Source of the DNA: ZLKRG08 sp051006515
Lineage (GTDB): Bacteria; Actinomycetota; Actinomycetes; Nanopelagicales; Nanopelagicaceae
Reading direction: 5' to 3'
Length of the DNA stretch: 64,000 nucleotides
NCBI GenBank assembly: GCA_051006515.1
Contig: JBPCTD010000082.1
Span: 1 to 64,000, forward strand
Shown here: positions 34,630 to 42,666 of the stretch, one piece after another
Position numbering within the stretch: the stretch's first letter is position 1
Layout: each line of letters begins with the position of its first letter
Made by a program: the position numbers and the translations under genes
The notes under the pieces: generated by a model
Told to the model about the DNA's origin: nothing
Database searches by the model: none
The model's input: only the letters and a program-made list of their open reading frames with translations

Positions 34630-35511
34630 TTAATTCAGGGGAGGGCGCGCCCCAACAATGGCAACACATTTTGCAGCCAATGTAGTGCCAGCAGTTAAAG
34701 CCTCTTCTAAATTATTTGTCTCTAACCACTTTGGAATAAAGCCAGCAGCAAAGGAATCTCCAGCACCAGTGGTGTCGACCACATTGGTAGTTATTGCTGG
34801 GACTTTGGCGAATTGATCTTTATAGACACCTGTAGCGCCACGTGAACCTTGTTTAATTACCACAAGTGGTGTGCGCTTTAAGAGATTCTCTTCTGCTTCC
34901 TCTAAATCATTAGATTCGCCAAGATATCTGGCCTCTTCGTTATTTAACAAAATGCCATCAACCATACCGACCCAATCAAGAATCTCTGACTTAGGTAGAA
35001 CTTTCATGGCACCAGTTGTGGTGGGATCAAAGAAAACCGGGATCTTTCTCTCTTGAAATTTTTTGATCATTCCAAGTGCAGTATCGCGTGAGCGGAAATC
35101 TAAAAGCGCATAACCAGATAAAAATACGCCATCAATATCATCAAGTGGTGGCAAGTCTGAAACTTCTAAATCAGCATTTGCACCATTATCTGGAAACATT
35201 GTTCGTTCACCATTTGAATCAACCAGAATCACAACTACGCCTGATGGGCGACCAGAGTTCATTAGCCCTTTATGTTCCACACCATATTTATCAAGATCGC
35301 TAACTAATGCGAAGCCGACCGGATCATTTCCAACTCGCGCCACTAAAACTGAGCGATTATTAGTCCGAGTTATCCAAGTAGCCACATTTGCTGCTTGTCC
35401 GCCAGGATGGGTAGATATCCTGCTGGCGGTGTCATTTCCGTAATTAATTGGTTCTTTTAATTGAGCAATTACATCGAGCGCTACATCGCCCAAGCAAAGA
35501 ATTTTTTTCAT
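34630..35511 (-). CDS. psuK: PfkB-family pseudouridine kinase
   Basis: 293-residue PfkB ribokinase-fold kinase. It has the N-terminal GG motif (HPGGQAANVA) and the C-terminal anion hole/catalytic base DTTGAGDSFAAGF. The tight coupling to psuG (4-nt overlap, ATGA) makes pseudouridine the likely substrate: PsuK phosphorylates it and PsuG splits pseudouridine 5'-phosphate to uracil and ribose 5-phosphate. The sequence alone would also allow another nucleoside or sugar. Confidence 0.82.
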   Translation of the reverse strand: MKKILCLGDVALDVIAQLKEPINYGNDTASRISTHPGGQAANVATWITRTNNRSVLVARVGNDPVGFALVSDLDKYGVEHKGLMNSGRPSGVVVILVDSNGERTMFPDNGANADLEVSDLPPLDDIDGVFLSGYALLDFRSRDTALGMIKKFQERKIPVFFDPTTTGAMKVLPKSEILDWVGMVDGILLNNEEARYLGESNDLEEAEENLLKRTPLVVIKQGSRGATGVYKDQFAKVPAITTNVVDTTGAGDSFAAGFIPKWLETNNLEEALTAGTTLAAKCVAIVGARPPLN

Positions 35512-36395
35512 AGCGCCGCAGCTATCTGTGCAGCAAGAGCGCTATTGCCTTTGATAATTTCGATATTTACTCGAAGTGATTCACCCTTTGATTCAGTGTG
35601 GAAATATTCAAGTAAGAATGGAGTAGTAACTTTGCCATGGATGTTCTGTTCAGCTGCTGCTTTGAGTCCGCCTTCAAGTAAGCGATCATGCAAAGCTTTA
35701 TCCATCTGATGCGCAACTGGATTTGCGACAATTAAAGAGTTCTTATTCGTAGCCATTTCACTTCTAGCTACGATTATTGCCGCTACCTCTGCCGGGGTAT
35801 CTACTTGATATTCCAATTCGAAGCCTGAATCAGTTAAATAAAAGCCGGGGAATTTCTTGGTTCGGTAACCGACGACACCGATTGCGTAAGTTTCTAATCG
35901 TTCCAAAGTTGCCGCTACATCTAAAATCGATTTCACGCCGGCACAAACTACAGTCATATCAAGCTGAGATAGCGCAGTTAAATCAGTAGATTCATCGAAA
36001 GATTCATTTGCACCGCGGTGAACTCCACCAAGACCACCAGTAGCAAATACTTTGATGCCAGCTTTTGCTGCTAAGTGTGCAGTTGCCGCAACAGTTGTGG
36101 CAGCCGACAATCTCTTTGCTTTTGCGATTGCCAAGTCACGAGTAGATGCTTTGATTACATCATCACGATTTGCAATTGCTACCAGCTGCTCATTAGTAAG
36201 ACCAATATGAGCAACGCCATCGATTAAAGCAATGGTTGCGGGGGTGGCGCCATTATTACGAACTATCTCTTCGACTTCTCTTGCCACATCTAAATTTGTA
36301 GGGCGAGGCAAGCCATGGCTAATGATGGTTGATTCCAGTGCAACGACTGGCGCACCTGATTTGAGCGCTTTTTCAACCTCTGGGGAGAAGATCAC
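35508..36395 (-). CDS. psuG: pseudouridine-5'-phosphate glycosidase
   Basis: 295 residues. The N-terminal ALESTIISHGLPRPTN, the ATIALIDG segment, the FATGGLGGVHRG motif and NPVAHQMDK are specific to PsuG. It breaks the C-C glycosidic bond of pseudouridine 5'-phosphate. GTG start with a leaderless promoter (TAAAAT, 6-nt gap). It forms an operon with psuK and possibly parC. Confidence 0.95.
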   Translation of the reverse strand: MIFSPEVEKALKSGAPVVALESTIISHGLPRPTNLDVAREVEEIVRNNGATPATIALIDGVAHIGLTNEQLVAIANRDDVIKASTRDLAIAKAKRLSAATTVAATAHLAAKAGIKVFATGGLGGVHRGANESFDESTDLTALSQLDMTVVCAGVKSILDVAATLERLETYAIGVVGYRTKKFPGFYLTDSGFELEYQVDTPAEVAAIIVARSEMATNKNSLIVANPVAHQMDKALHDRLLEGGLKAAAEQNIHGKVTTPFLLEYFHTESKGESLRVNIEIIKGNSALAAQIAAAL

Positions 36396-36401
36396 ATAAA
36401 G

Positions 36402-36407
36402 ATTTTA
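36402..36407 (-). promoter_or_regulatory. leaderless -10 for psuG
   Basis: On the minus strand TAAAAT ends 6 nt before the GTG at 36395. Confidence 0.65.
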
Positions 36408-36434
36408 CGCGAGATTTAGTGAAAGAATAAATCC

Positions 36435-37520
36435 GTGAGATTAAGCGAGATAACTCCAGCGATTTTCGGTGGATTAGGGCTTTCGCAATATGAAGCCCGA
36501 CTAGGTCAATCACCAACTGGCCGAGAAGTTCTCTTCTTGATTGATGGTTTTGGCGCACACGCCATGGATGATTTTCCTGAATTGATGCCGAATATTTTAG
36601 CGAGCAAAAGTTTTGGCGATGTCGTTACGGCATTTCCAAGCACGACTTCAGTTTCGCTAGCAACGTTAATGACTGGATCAATGCCTAATGAACATGGCAT
36701 GTTCGGATATACCGTCAGAGTTCCTAATTCAAATGGCCGGATTTTAAATGCACTTAAATGGGATGAACGAGTAGATCCTATTTTTTGGCAACCAAAAGAA
36801 ACTTTTTTTGAAATTGGAGCAAAGCACGGCATTAATGTTTCGCATGTTGCAGCTAAGCGTTACGAAGATACTGGATTTACCCGAGCAGTATTTCGTGGTG
36901 CGAAATATCGTGGCGCTAATTTGTATCCCGATTTAGTTTCAGAGTGCATAACAGCGCTAAATCAGACTCCTGCTTTTGTTTATCTCTACGTGAATGATTT
37001 AGATGTGGCTGGACATGTGGCTGGATATGGTTCGGAGAAATGGCTAGAGACCTTAAAAATGATCGATAACCTGGTAGGGCAGATAAGAGAGCGTTTGCCT
37101 AAAGGCACCCGACTTTGGATTACCGGAGATCACGGAATGTTAAATGCTGGAGAAAAGATAGTTATTGGCCGAGATAATCTTTTACTAACTGAAGTTTCAG
37201 AGATTGCAGGAGAACCTAGAGCGCGCCATATTTATTTAGCCAGACCGGAAATTTCAAATGAAATTGCAGAGTTATGGCGTAGCGAACTTTCAGGCAAAGC
37301 AACTATCTATACAAGGCAAGAAGCAATAAACAGCAATCTATTCGGACAACCTGTGTCTAGAGATTTTGCTGAACGCATCGGTGATGTCATCGCGATTTCT
37401 ATGAGTGATGAAATATTGATTGATCCATCCAGAGAAAAGTTAGAAAGTGCAATGGTGGGCCATCATGGTGGCTTAACCGATACTGAAAGCTCGGTGCCGC
37501 TTCTTCAAATTACGTTTTGA
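36435..37520 (+). CDS. alkaline phosphatase superfamily phosphodiesterase/nucleotide pyrophosphatase
   Basis: 361 residues of the type I phosphodiesterase/nucleotide pyrophosphatase family. LFLIDGFGAHAM carries the metal-binding Asp, FPSTTSVSLATLMTG the Thr nucleophile, LYVNDLDVAGH and ITGDHGMLN further metal ligands, and VGHHGGLTDTE the last His. No signal peptide is seen, so it is probably cytoplasmic. GTG start. It neighbours sepH in other Actinobacteria too. The substrate is unknown. It is divergent from psuG, 39 nt apart. Confidence 0.87.
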   Translation: MRLSEITPAIFGGLGLSQYEARLGQSPTGREVLFLIDGFGAHAMDDFPELMPNILASKSFGDVVTAFPSTTSVSLATLMTGSMPNEHGMFGYTVRVPNSNGRILNALKWDERVDPIFWQPKETFFEIGAKHGINVSHVAAKRYEDTGFTRAVFRGAKYRGANLYPDLVSECITALNQTPAFVYLYVNDLDVAGHVAGYGSEKWLETLKMIDNLVGQIRERLPKGTRLWITGDHGMLNAGEKIVIGRDNLLLTEVSEIAGEPRARHIYLARPEISNEIAELWRSELSGKATIYTRQEAINSNLFGQPVSRDFAERIGDVIAISMSDEILIDPSREKLESAMVGHHGGLTDTESSVPLLQITF

Positions 37521-38333
37521 TTATTCGGGATCTGATTCATTATTTGGCAAGTTGCTTGATTTAGTGCCAAACATAATTTCATCCCAAGAAGGAACTGAAG
37601 CGCGTTTTTTAACGCCATCTTCTTGATCTTCATTTTCGCGAATAACAGAAAGCCTTGGAGTTGGCGCAGAATTAATAGTGACTGTTGGACTTGGGTTTGT
37701 ATTTGAGTAAACCAAACCATGATTGATTTCTGGTTCAACGTTTCTAGCCACAGGTGAGTTTTCGCCCATCACCCATGATGCGCCTTCATCTTCGGCGACA
37801 ATTGTGCGCGTAGTCATGTCAAAGAACCAAACAGCTTCACCTTGGCCATCAAAACTTGGACTACTTGTCGGGTATTGCAATCTGATGACCCATTGACCAT
37901 CATCTCTGCGATGGGTATTCCAATTTAGAGAATCTGCAAGCACGCCATTTGCAGCAAGTTTCTTAGTTACTAATTCGATGAAAGTGCTGGAATCGCGATT
38001 GCTGGCGCCTTTTACAACAACGTTATTTGCCACGCTTAAAATGTAAGAACGTTCTTGGAGAATTGGACCGGCGAATCGTTCGACTTTGTCATTAGGCCAA
38101 TTAGCTTCACGTGCTATATCTTCGATTGCGCTGCCAGCGCGAAGTCTTGCTTGAATTTCTTTGACGCTCAAAGTAGGTTCTTGATTATCAGTAGGTACTG
38201 ATGCCAAACGTGGTTGATTGATTGTGGCCTTTAAATTATCTGAAATTCTTAATGTGAATTCACGATCTTCAGGATCGGTCAGAATCAGATGGGTGCCGTC
38301 TTCGCTTCTTCCAGTTACGCGTAGCTCCGTCAT
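37521..38333 (-). CDS. sepH: cell division protein SepH (DUF3071)
   Basis: 270 residues from the ATG at 38333 (the frame opens at TTG 38357). The N-terminal DUF3071 domain reads MTELRVTGRSEDGTHLIL with a helix-turn-helix-like part (EIQARLRAGSAIEDIAREANWP). The C-terminal tail is disordered. In Streptomyces and Mycobacterium SepH binds FtsZ and promotes its assembly. The start overlaps the MFS stop (ATGA), so the two are coupled. It ends adjacent to the convergent phosphodiesterase gene. Confidence 0.92.
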   Translation of the reverse strand: MTELRVTGRSEDGTHLILTDPEDREFTLRISDNLKATINQPRLASVPTDNQEPTLSVKEIQARLRAGSAIEDIAREANWPNDKVERFAGPILQERSYILSVANNVVVKGASNRDSSTFIELVTKKLAANGVLADSLNWNTHRRDDGQWVIRLQYPTSSPSFDGQGEAVWFFDMTTRTIVAEDEGASWVMGENSPVARNVEPEINHGLVYSNTNPSPTVTINSAPTPRLSVIRENEDQEDGVKKRASVPSWDEIMFGTKSSNLPNNESDPE

Positions 38334-39523
38334 GAGCGGGAGCGTAGCCGAATCCAAACCTTAAGGTAAGGAAGCAGCGCCAAATTAGCGATAAATAGTG
38401 AGATAACAGGGATCAAAAATCCTGGTTTAGTTCCGAAATTGTCTATAACTTGCCCGGCAATCGCACTTCCGATTGCGCCGCCTGTTGGTGTGCCAGTTAT
38501 TACCCAGGTCATAGCTTCGGTTAATTCGTCACTAGAAACTTCTTCTTCCATTACCGAGTATGCAGTAACTAAGAGCGGAGAGATACCCAAACCATTTAAG
38601 AAGAGCACAAATGCAAGTTCCAGTGCAGTATTGGCAAAAACAAATCCAAGTGAGGTGAATGACATAAATAATAGGAAGTAGATAAATCTTTGGGCATTAT
38701 TTAAGCGCCATTTAATTACGCCGTTAAATAGCGCTGCAACTGCACTACCAATTGCCCAAACAGCAAGTATTGGTCCTGTAAGTCCCGGTTTATTAATTGA
38801 GTTCATAAATGCAACAACACAAATACCGATTGCGCCAAAATATCCGCCGACAAAGAAAATTGGCAAAATGATTGCCTGAGCGCTCTTTCTTCGGATAATT
38901 GAAATTTGGTTTCGTTGAAAGTTGCTATTTGTAGGTGGTTCGGTAGCCTTTTGACGAGCGAGTGCTGGCTGACCTATGACTACAAATATCATTGAAGCAA
39001 TTAAGCCAGCCTCTGGCGCAACTGCAGTTGATAAGAATGTGGCAATTAATGGACCAAAGACAAAGATAATTTCATCTACAAGCGCTTCAAAAGAATATGC
39101 GGTGGTCTTCAGATTGTGATCTGGTAATACAAAGATCCATCTGCGTCGTACCAAGCCACCTGCGCTGATCGTGTTTAACTCAGCAAAAATGATTGATACG
39201 AACCAAGTCCATACTGGAAATTGAAAATGAACCAGCAGAATAAATATAAAAAAACCAAAAAATCTTAAAACAGTATTTATATAAAGCACACGCCCTTGTC
39301 CAAATTTATCTGCAGCGCGAGACCAATATGGCTGAGAAACAGTGATTACAACTGAGGCAGTAGCCACCATCAAGCCCGCTAACGCATAAGAACCAGTTTC
39401 GTGAACCACAATAAGAAGTAGCGCCAACCTATCCATTGATAGATGCATGCGCGCAATAAATCCAGCAACAGAGAAGCTAACTGCGCCTTTGATTGCGAAG
39501 ATGCTTCGATAATTACCGAACAT
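38330..39523 (-). CDS. MFS transporter
   Basis: 397 residues with about 12 membrane segments and the MFS loop-2-like SRAADKFGQGR. No substrate can be assigned. Leaderless -10 TAGGCT with a 6-nt gap before the ATG at 39523. It overlaps sepH by 4 nt; an MFS gene is also found next to sepH in other Actinobacteria. Drug or metabolite export is plausible. Confidence 0.85.
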   Translation of the reverse strand: MFGNYRSIFAIKGAVSFSVAGFIARMHLSMDRLALLLIVVHETGSYALAGLMVATASVVITVSQPYWSRAADKFGQGRVLYINTVLRFFGFFIFILLVHFQFPVWTWFVSIIFAELNTISAGGLVRRRWIFVLPDHNLKTTAYSFEALVDEIIFVFGPLIATFLSTAVAPEAGLIASMIFVVIGQPALARQKATEPPTNSNFQRNQISIIRRKSAQAIILPIFFVGGYFGAIGICVVAFMNSINKPGLTGPILAVWAIGSAVAALFNGVIKWRLNNAQRFIYFLLFMSFTSLGFVFANTALELAFVLFLNGLGISPLLVTAYSVMEEEVSSDELTEAMTWVITGTPTGGAIGSAIAGQVIDNFGTKPGFLIPVISLFIANLALLPYLKVWIRLRSRS

Positions 39524-39529
39524 GGCAAG

Positions 39530-39535
39530 AGCCTA
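39530..39535 (-). promoter_or_regulatory. leaderless -10 for the MFS-sepH operon
   Basis: On the minus strand TAGGCT ends 6 nt before the ATG at 39523. Confidence 0.55.
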
Positions 39536-39595
39536 ATGGAAGCCATTGTTAATTGGAGTAGATTATTTAGCAAGTTGAACAGTGCAATTATGAAG

Positions 39596-39601
39596 TATCC
39601 T
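39596..39601 (+). promoter_or_regulatory. leaderless -10 for the inositol monophosphatase gene
   Basis: TATCCT ends 6 nt before the ATG at 39608, deciding this start over the ATG at 39590. Confidence 0.55.
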
Positions 39602-39607
39602 TACGTA

Positions 39608-40348
39608 ATGAAGGAATTGCTAGAGCTTGCGGTAGATATTGCTAAAGCCGCAGGTGAATTCTTATTAGCAAGACCTAGCAACTTGGATATAGACACCAAA
39701 ACTTCGGCGATTGACATTGTCACCCAGATGGATCGAGAATCAGAGAAATTAATTGTTAACGCTATTTTGAAAGCTCGACCAGATGACGGAATCATCGGCG
39801 AAGAGGGCAGCGACAGGCCTTCTAAATCTGGCTATACCTGGGTAATAGATCCAATCGACGGCACAGTGAATTATTTGTACAACATGGCAGGTTGGTCTGT
39901 AAGTATTGCGGTTAAAGATCAGAACGGTGGATGTGTCGGAGTGGTTTATGCGCCAACAATCAACGCGCTCTTTACTGGCATCAGAGGTGGCGGTGCTTTT
40001 CTAAATGGCGAATCACTAAAGTGCAATGACCCAATTGCCCTTAATCGTGCGCTGATTGCGACTGGCTTTGCTTATCGAAATGAGCAGCGGGAAGTACAAG
40101 TTACTCAATTCAATAAGTTGATTTTGCAGATTAGGGATTATCGTCGCAACGGTTCTGCTGCAGTTGATATCTGTCATGTCGCAGCAGGAATAGTTGATGG
40201 ATATTATGAAATTGGATTGCATGAATGGGATCTGGCGGCAGCAGAATTGATTGCTAAGGAGGCTGGGGCGAAGGTCACAACTCATGGCGATTTGGTGATT
40301 GCCGCTGGGCCTGAATTACATGGGAAATTGGCGGAAGTACTGCTCTGA
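39608..40348 (+). CDS. suhB: inositol monophosphatase family protein
   Basis: 246 residues, starting MKELLELAVDIAKAAGEFLL, which is the canonical N-terminus of the family and agrees with the leaderless hexamer. Motifs are GEEGSD, the metal site DPIDGTVNYLY and WDLAAAELIAKEAGA. It removes phosphate from myo-inositol-1-phosphate or similar (histidinol-phosphate, NADP or fructose bisphosphate are alternatives). The frame is open further upstream (to 39443), but that part overlaps the divergent MFS gene. Confidence 0.9.
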   Translation: MKELLELAVDIAKAAGEFLLARPSNLDIDTKTSAIDIVTQMDRESEKLIVNAILKARPDDGIIGEEGSDRPSKSGYTWVIDPIDGTVNYLYNMAGWSVSIAVKDQNGGCVGVVYAPTINALFTGIRGGGAFLNGESLKCNDPIALNRALIATGFAYRNEQREVQVTQFNKLILQIRDYRRNGSAAVDICHVAAGIVDGYYEIGLHEWDLAAAELIAKEAGAKVTTHGDLVIAAGPELHGKLAEVLL

Positions 40349-40436
40349 TTTGAGCGTAATAGGCTGATATGGCAGGATTACCCCTCGGCTCTTCGCAGGT
40401 TTTCGAGCAGCCAGGTAAATGAATTTAGGAGTAACC

Positions 40437-40988
40437 ATGAACGTGCTAGATGCGCTAGATGCTGCAAGCCTTCGCAAAGATATCCCACAGTTTCGCGCTG
40501 GCGATGAATTAAAGATTCACGTGCGCGTTATCGAAGGTAACAAGAGCCGTCTTCAGGTATTCCAGGGAATCGTAATCCGTCGTCAAGGAGATGGCGTCCG
40601 CGAAACTTTCACCATCCGCAAGATTTCTTACGGCGTTGGTGTCGAGCGTACCTTCCCGGTGCACACTCCAGTTATTGAAAAGATTGAATTAGTCAAGAAG
40701 GGCGATGTACGTCGCGCCAAGCTTTACTACCTACGCGATCTTCGCGGTAAGGCTTCAAAGATCAAAGAAAAGCGCGATGGTATTGAAGGATATGGCGATG
40801 GCATTACCTCAACTCCAATCCTTGAGCCAGAAGTCACTGAAGCTCCGGCAGCAGAAGTTGAAGCACCAATTGTTGAGCAGGTTGCAGAAGTTGAAGCACC
40901 AGCCGTAGAAGAGGCAACTCCGGAAGTAACTCCAGAAGTAACTCCAGAAGCAACCTCAGAAGCAACGAGCGCAGAAGAAGCTAAGTAA
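40437..40988 (+). CDS. rplS: 50S ribosomal protein L19 with an acidic C-terminal extension
   Basis: 183 residues from the ATG at 40437, preceded by TTAGGAG; the in-frame ATG at 40419 covers this site and is rejected. Residues 1-115 are L19 (LRKDIPQFRAGDELKIHVRV, GNKSRLQVFQGIVI, FTIRKISYGVGVERTFPVHTP). Residues about 120-183 are an extra Glu/Ala/Pro/Thr-rich tail with imperfect EVTPEVTPE repeats. It is first in the run rplS-lepB-rnhB, the usual order in Actinobacteria (trmD absent). Confidence 0.95.
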   Translation: MNVLDALDAASLRKDIPQFRAGDELKIHVRVIEGNKSRLQVFQGIVIRRQGDGVRETFTIRKISYGVGVERTFPVHTPVIEKIELVKKGDVRRAKLYYLRDLRGKASKIKEKRDGIEGYGDGITSTPILEPEVTEAPAAEVEAPIVEQVAEVEAPAVEEATPEVTPEVTPEATSEATSAEEAK

Positions 40989-41642
40989 TTGTTTCGCAAA
41001 GGGTCCTTCCTTCGCGAAATCCCAGCACTACTTGCTGTTGCGGTAATAGTTTCTTTAGTAATAAAAACTTTTCTTGTTCAGTTTTTCTATATTCCTTCGG
41101 GATCCATGGAGAACACACTTCAAGTAAATGATCGAGTTGCTGTAAACAAGGTTCCCTTTTTAAGTCGCGAAATCAAACGTGGAGATGTCGTGGTTTTTAG
41201 AGATCCTGCAAATTGGTTACCAAATTACGGCCAAGCAGCTGAACCATTTATTATTGCAAAAGCTAAAGAAGCGCTAGTTGCGGTAGGAATTTTGCCAAAC
41301 CCTGCTAAACAATATTTAGTAAAAAGAGTTATTGGCGTAAGTGGCGATAATGTTCAATGTTGCGCAAAAAGCGGCAAGCTAATCGTTAATGGCCAAGAAA
41401 TCAATGAGCCTTACATTTTTGCTGGCAACGTGCCAAGTGAAATGAAATTTAATGTAACTGTTCCAGAAGGAAAAATCTGGGTTATGGGAGATCACCGAGG
41501 CGCATCCGCTGATTCGCGTTATCACCAGGATGATATAAATAAGGGATTTGTGCCAGAATCAAATGTAGTCGGCCGAGTTGTTTCTGTAATTTGGCCATTT
41601 AAAAACGCGAAGTTATTGGATCGCGTTAATGTCCTTCGTTGA
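40989..41642 (+). CDS. lepB: signal peptidase I
   Basis: 217 residues from TTG 40989, directly after the rplS stop. It has one N-terminal membrane segment (about 10-32) and the catalytic Ser39 in PSGSM and Lys112 in YLVKRVIGVSGD, with GDHRGASADSR as box E. It removes signal peptides from exported proteins outside the membrane. It overlaps rnhB by 14 nt. Confidence 0.94.
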   Translation: MFRKGSFLREIPALLAVAVIVSLVIKTFLVQFFYIPSGSMENTLQVNDRVAVNKVPFLSREIKRGDVVVFRDPANWLPNYGQAAEPFIIAKAKEALVAVGILPNPAKQYLVKRVIGVSGDNVQCCAKSGKLIVNGQEINEPYIFAGNVPSEMKFNVTVPEGKIWVMGDHRGASADSRYHQDDINKGFVPESNVVGRVVSVIWPFKNAKLLDRVNVLR

Positions 41643-42234
41643 ACTTTCATTAATTAAGGCTGGGCTATCGCCGATAGCCGGAGTTGACGAAGCTGGTCGT
41701 GGTGCATGTGCCGGTCCGTTGGTAATCGCTAGCGTGATATTAAAAGATATTGAAGCAAAGTCACTTACTAATTTACGTGACTCTAAAGAGCTAAGTGAAA
41801 ATCAACGCGAAGTGCTCTTTCCAATAATTCACGAAGAAGCCGAAGCGGTTTCGGTAATAATCGTGCCGCCTAATGAAATCGATAATCGCGGTGTGCATGC
41901 CGCCAATTTAGATGGAATGCGTAGAGCGGTTGAGAGCCTTTCAGTAAATCCAAATTATGTACTTACAGATGGTTATGCAATTGCGGGAATTTCGGCTCCC
42001 AGTTTGGCAATTTGGAAAGGCGATCAAGTTGCGCCAAGTATTAGTGCGGCATCGGTAATTGCCAAAGTAACCAGAGATCGCATAATGGTAGAGCTTGATA
42101 AAGACTTTCCAGGCTACGGTTTAGCAAAACACAAAGGCTATATAACAGCCAGCCATACTAAAGCGTTAGAAACCTTAGGTGTAACTGAAATCCACAGACG
42201 CTCATATGCAAACATTGCAAAACTTTTAGATTAA
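41629..42234 (+). CDS. rnhB: ribonuclease HII
   Basis: 201 residues. DEAGRG (Asp20, Glu21) forms the metal site, with RDSKELSENQR and SISAASVIAKVTRD as further signatures. It cuts RNA in RNA-DNA hybrids and removes ribonucleotides from DNA. The gene overlaps the end of lepB. Confidence 0.95.
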   Translation: MSFVELSLIKAGLSPIAGVDEAGRGACAGPLVIASVILKDIEAKSLTNLRDSKELSENQREVLFPIIHEEAEAVSVIIVPPNEIDNRGVHAANLDGMRRAVESLSVNPNYVLTDGYAIAGISAPSLAIWKGDQVAPSISAASVIAKVTRDRIMVELDKDFPGYGLAKHKGYITASHTKALETLGVTEIHRRSYANIAKLLD

Positions 42235-42288
42235 AAAGCCTAAGCGCTTAGCTTGTGGATTACCAAATCTTAAATTTCACGGCAAACC

Positions 42289-42294
42289 TAGGGT
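42289..42294 (+). promoter_or_regulatory. leaderless -10 for yraN
   Basis: TAGGGT ends 6 nt before the ATG at 42301, favouring this start over the TTG at 42295. Confidence 0.55.
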
Positions 42295-42300
42295 TTGCAC

Positions 42301-42666
42301 ATGATAAAAAATAATAAGCAGGTTATTGGCGCAATAGGCGAGAACGCAATAGCTGAATATCTAATTTCACATGGCTTTAAAATTCTTGATCGAAATTGGC
42401 GCACCAAAGGTGGGGAACTTGATTTAATCGCAAAAAGTCCTGCGGGCAAAGTCCATTTTATAGAGGTGAAGACTCGTAACTCACATGCTTTTGGCCATCC
42501 CCTTGAAGCGATAGATCGCGAGAAAGCTCATCGATTACAGAAACTTGCTTTGGCATGGCTGGTGATGCATAACCATTTTGGAGCTGATTATCAGATTGAT
42601 GTTGCTGGAGTAACGCTAAACAGATCTCTACAACCAAATATTGATTATCGAGCAGGCGTTTTATGA
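42301..42666 (+). CDS. yraN: YraN family (UPF0102) endonuclease-like protein
   Basis: 121 residues. The restriction-endonuclease-like fold shows GENAIAEYL, RNWRTKGGELDLIAK and IHFIEVK-like VHFIEVKTR with the D-ExK nuclease core. It is a conserved neighbour of rnhB, comM and dprA; the biochemical role is not settled. It overlaps comM by 4 nt (ATGA). Confidence 0.9.
   Translation: MIKNNKQVIGAIGENAIAEYLISHGFKILDRNWRTKGGELDLIAKSPAGKVHFIEVKTRNSHAFGHPLEAIDREKAHRLQKLALAWLVMHNHFGADYQIDVAGVTLNRSLQPNIDYRAGVL

Noticed and set aside
39443..39607. Longer N-terminus for the inositol monophosphatase
   Set aside because: It would overlap the divergent MFS gene and its promoter; the start at 39608 matches the family N-terminus and a leaderless hexamer.
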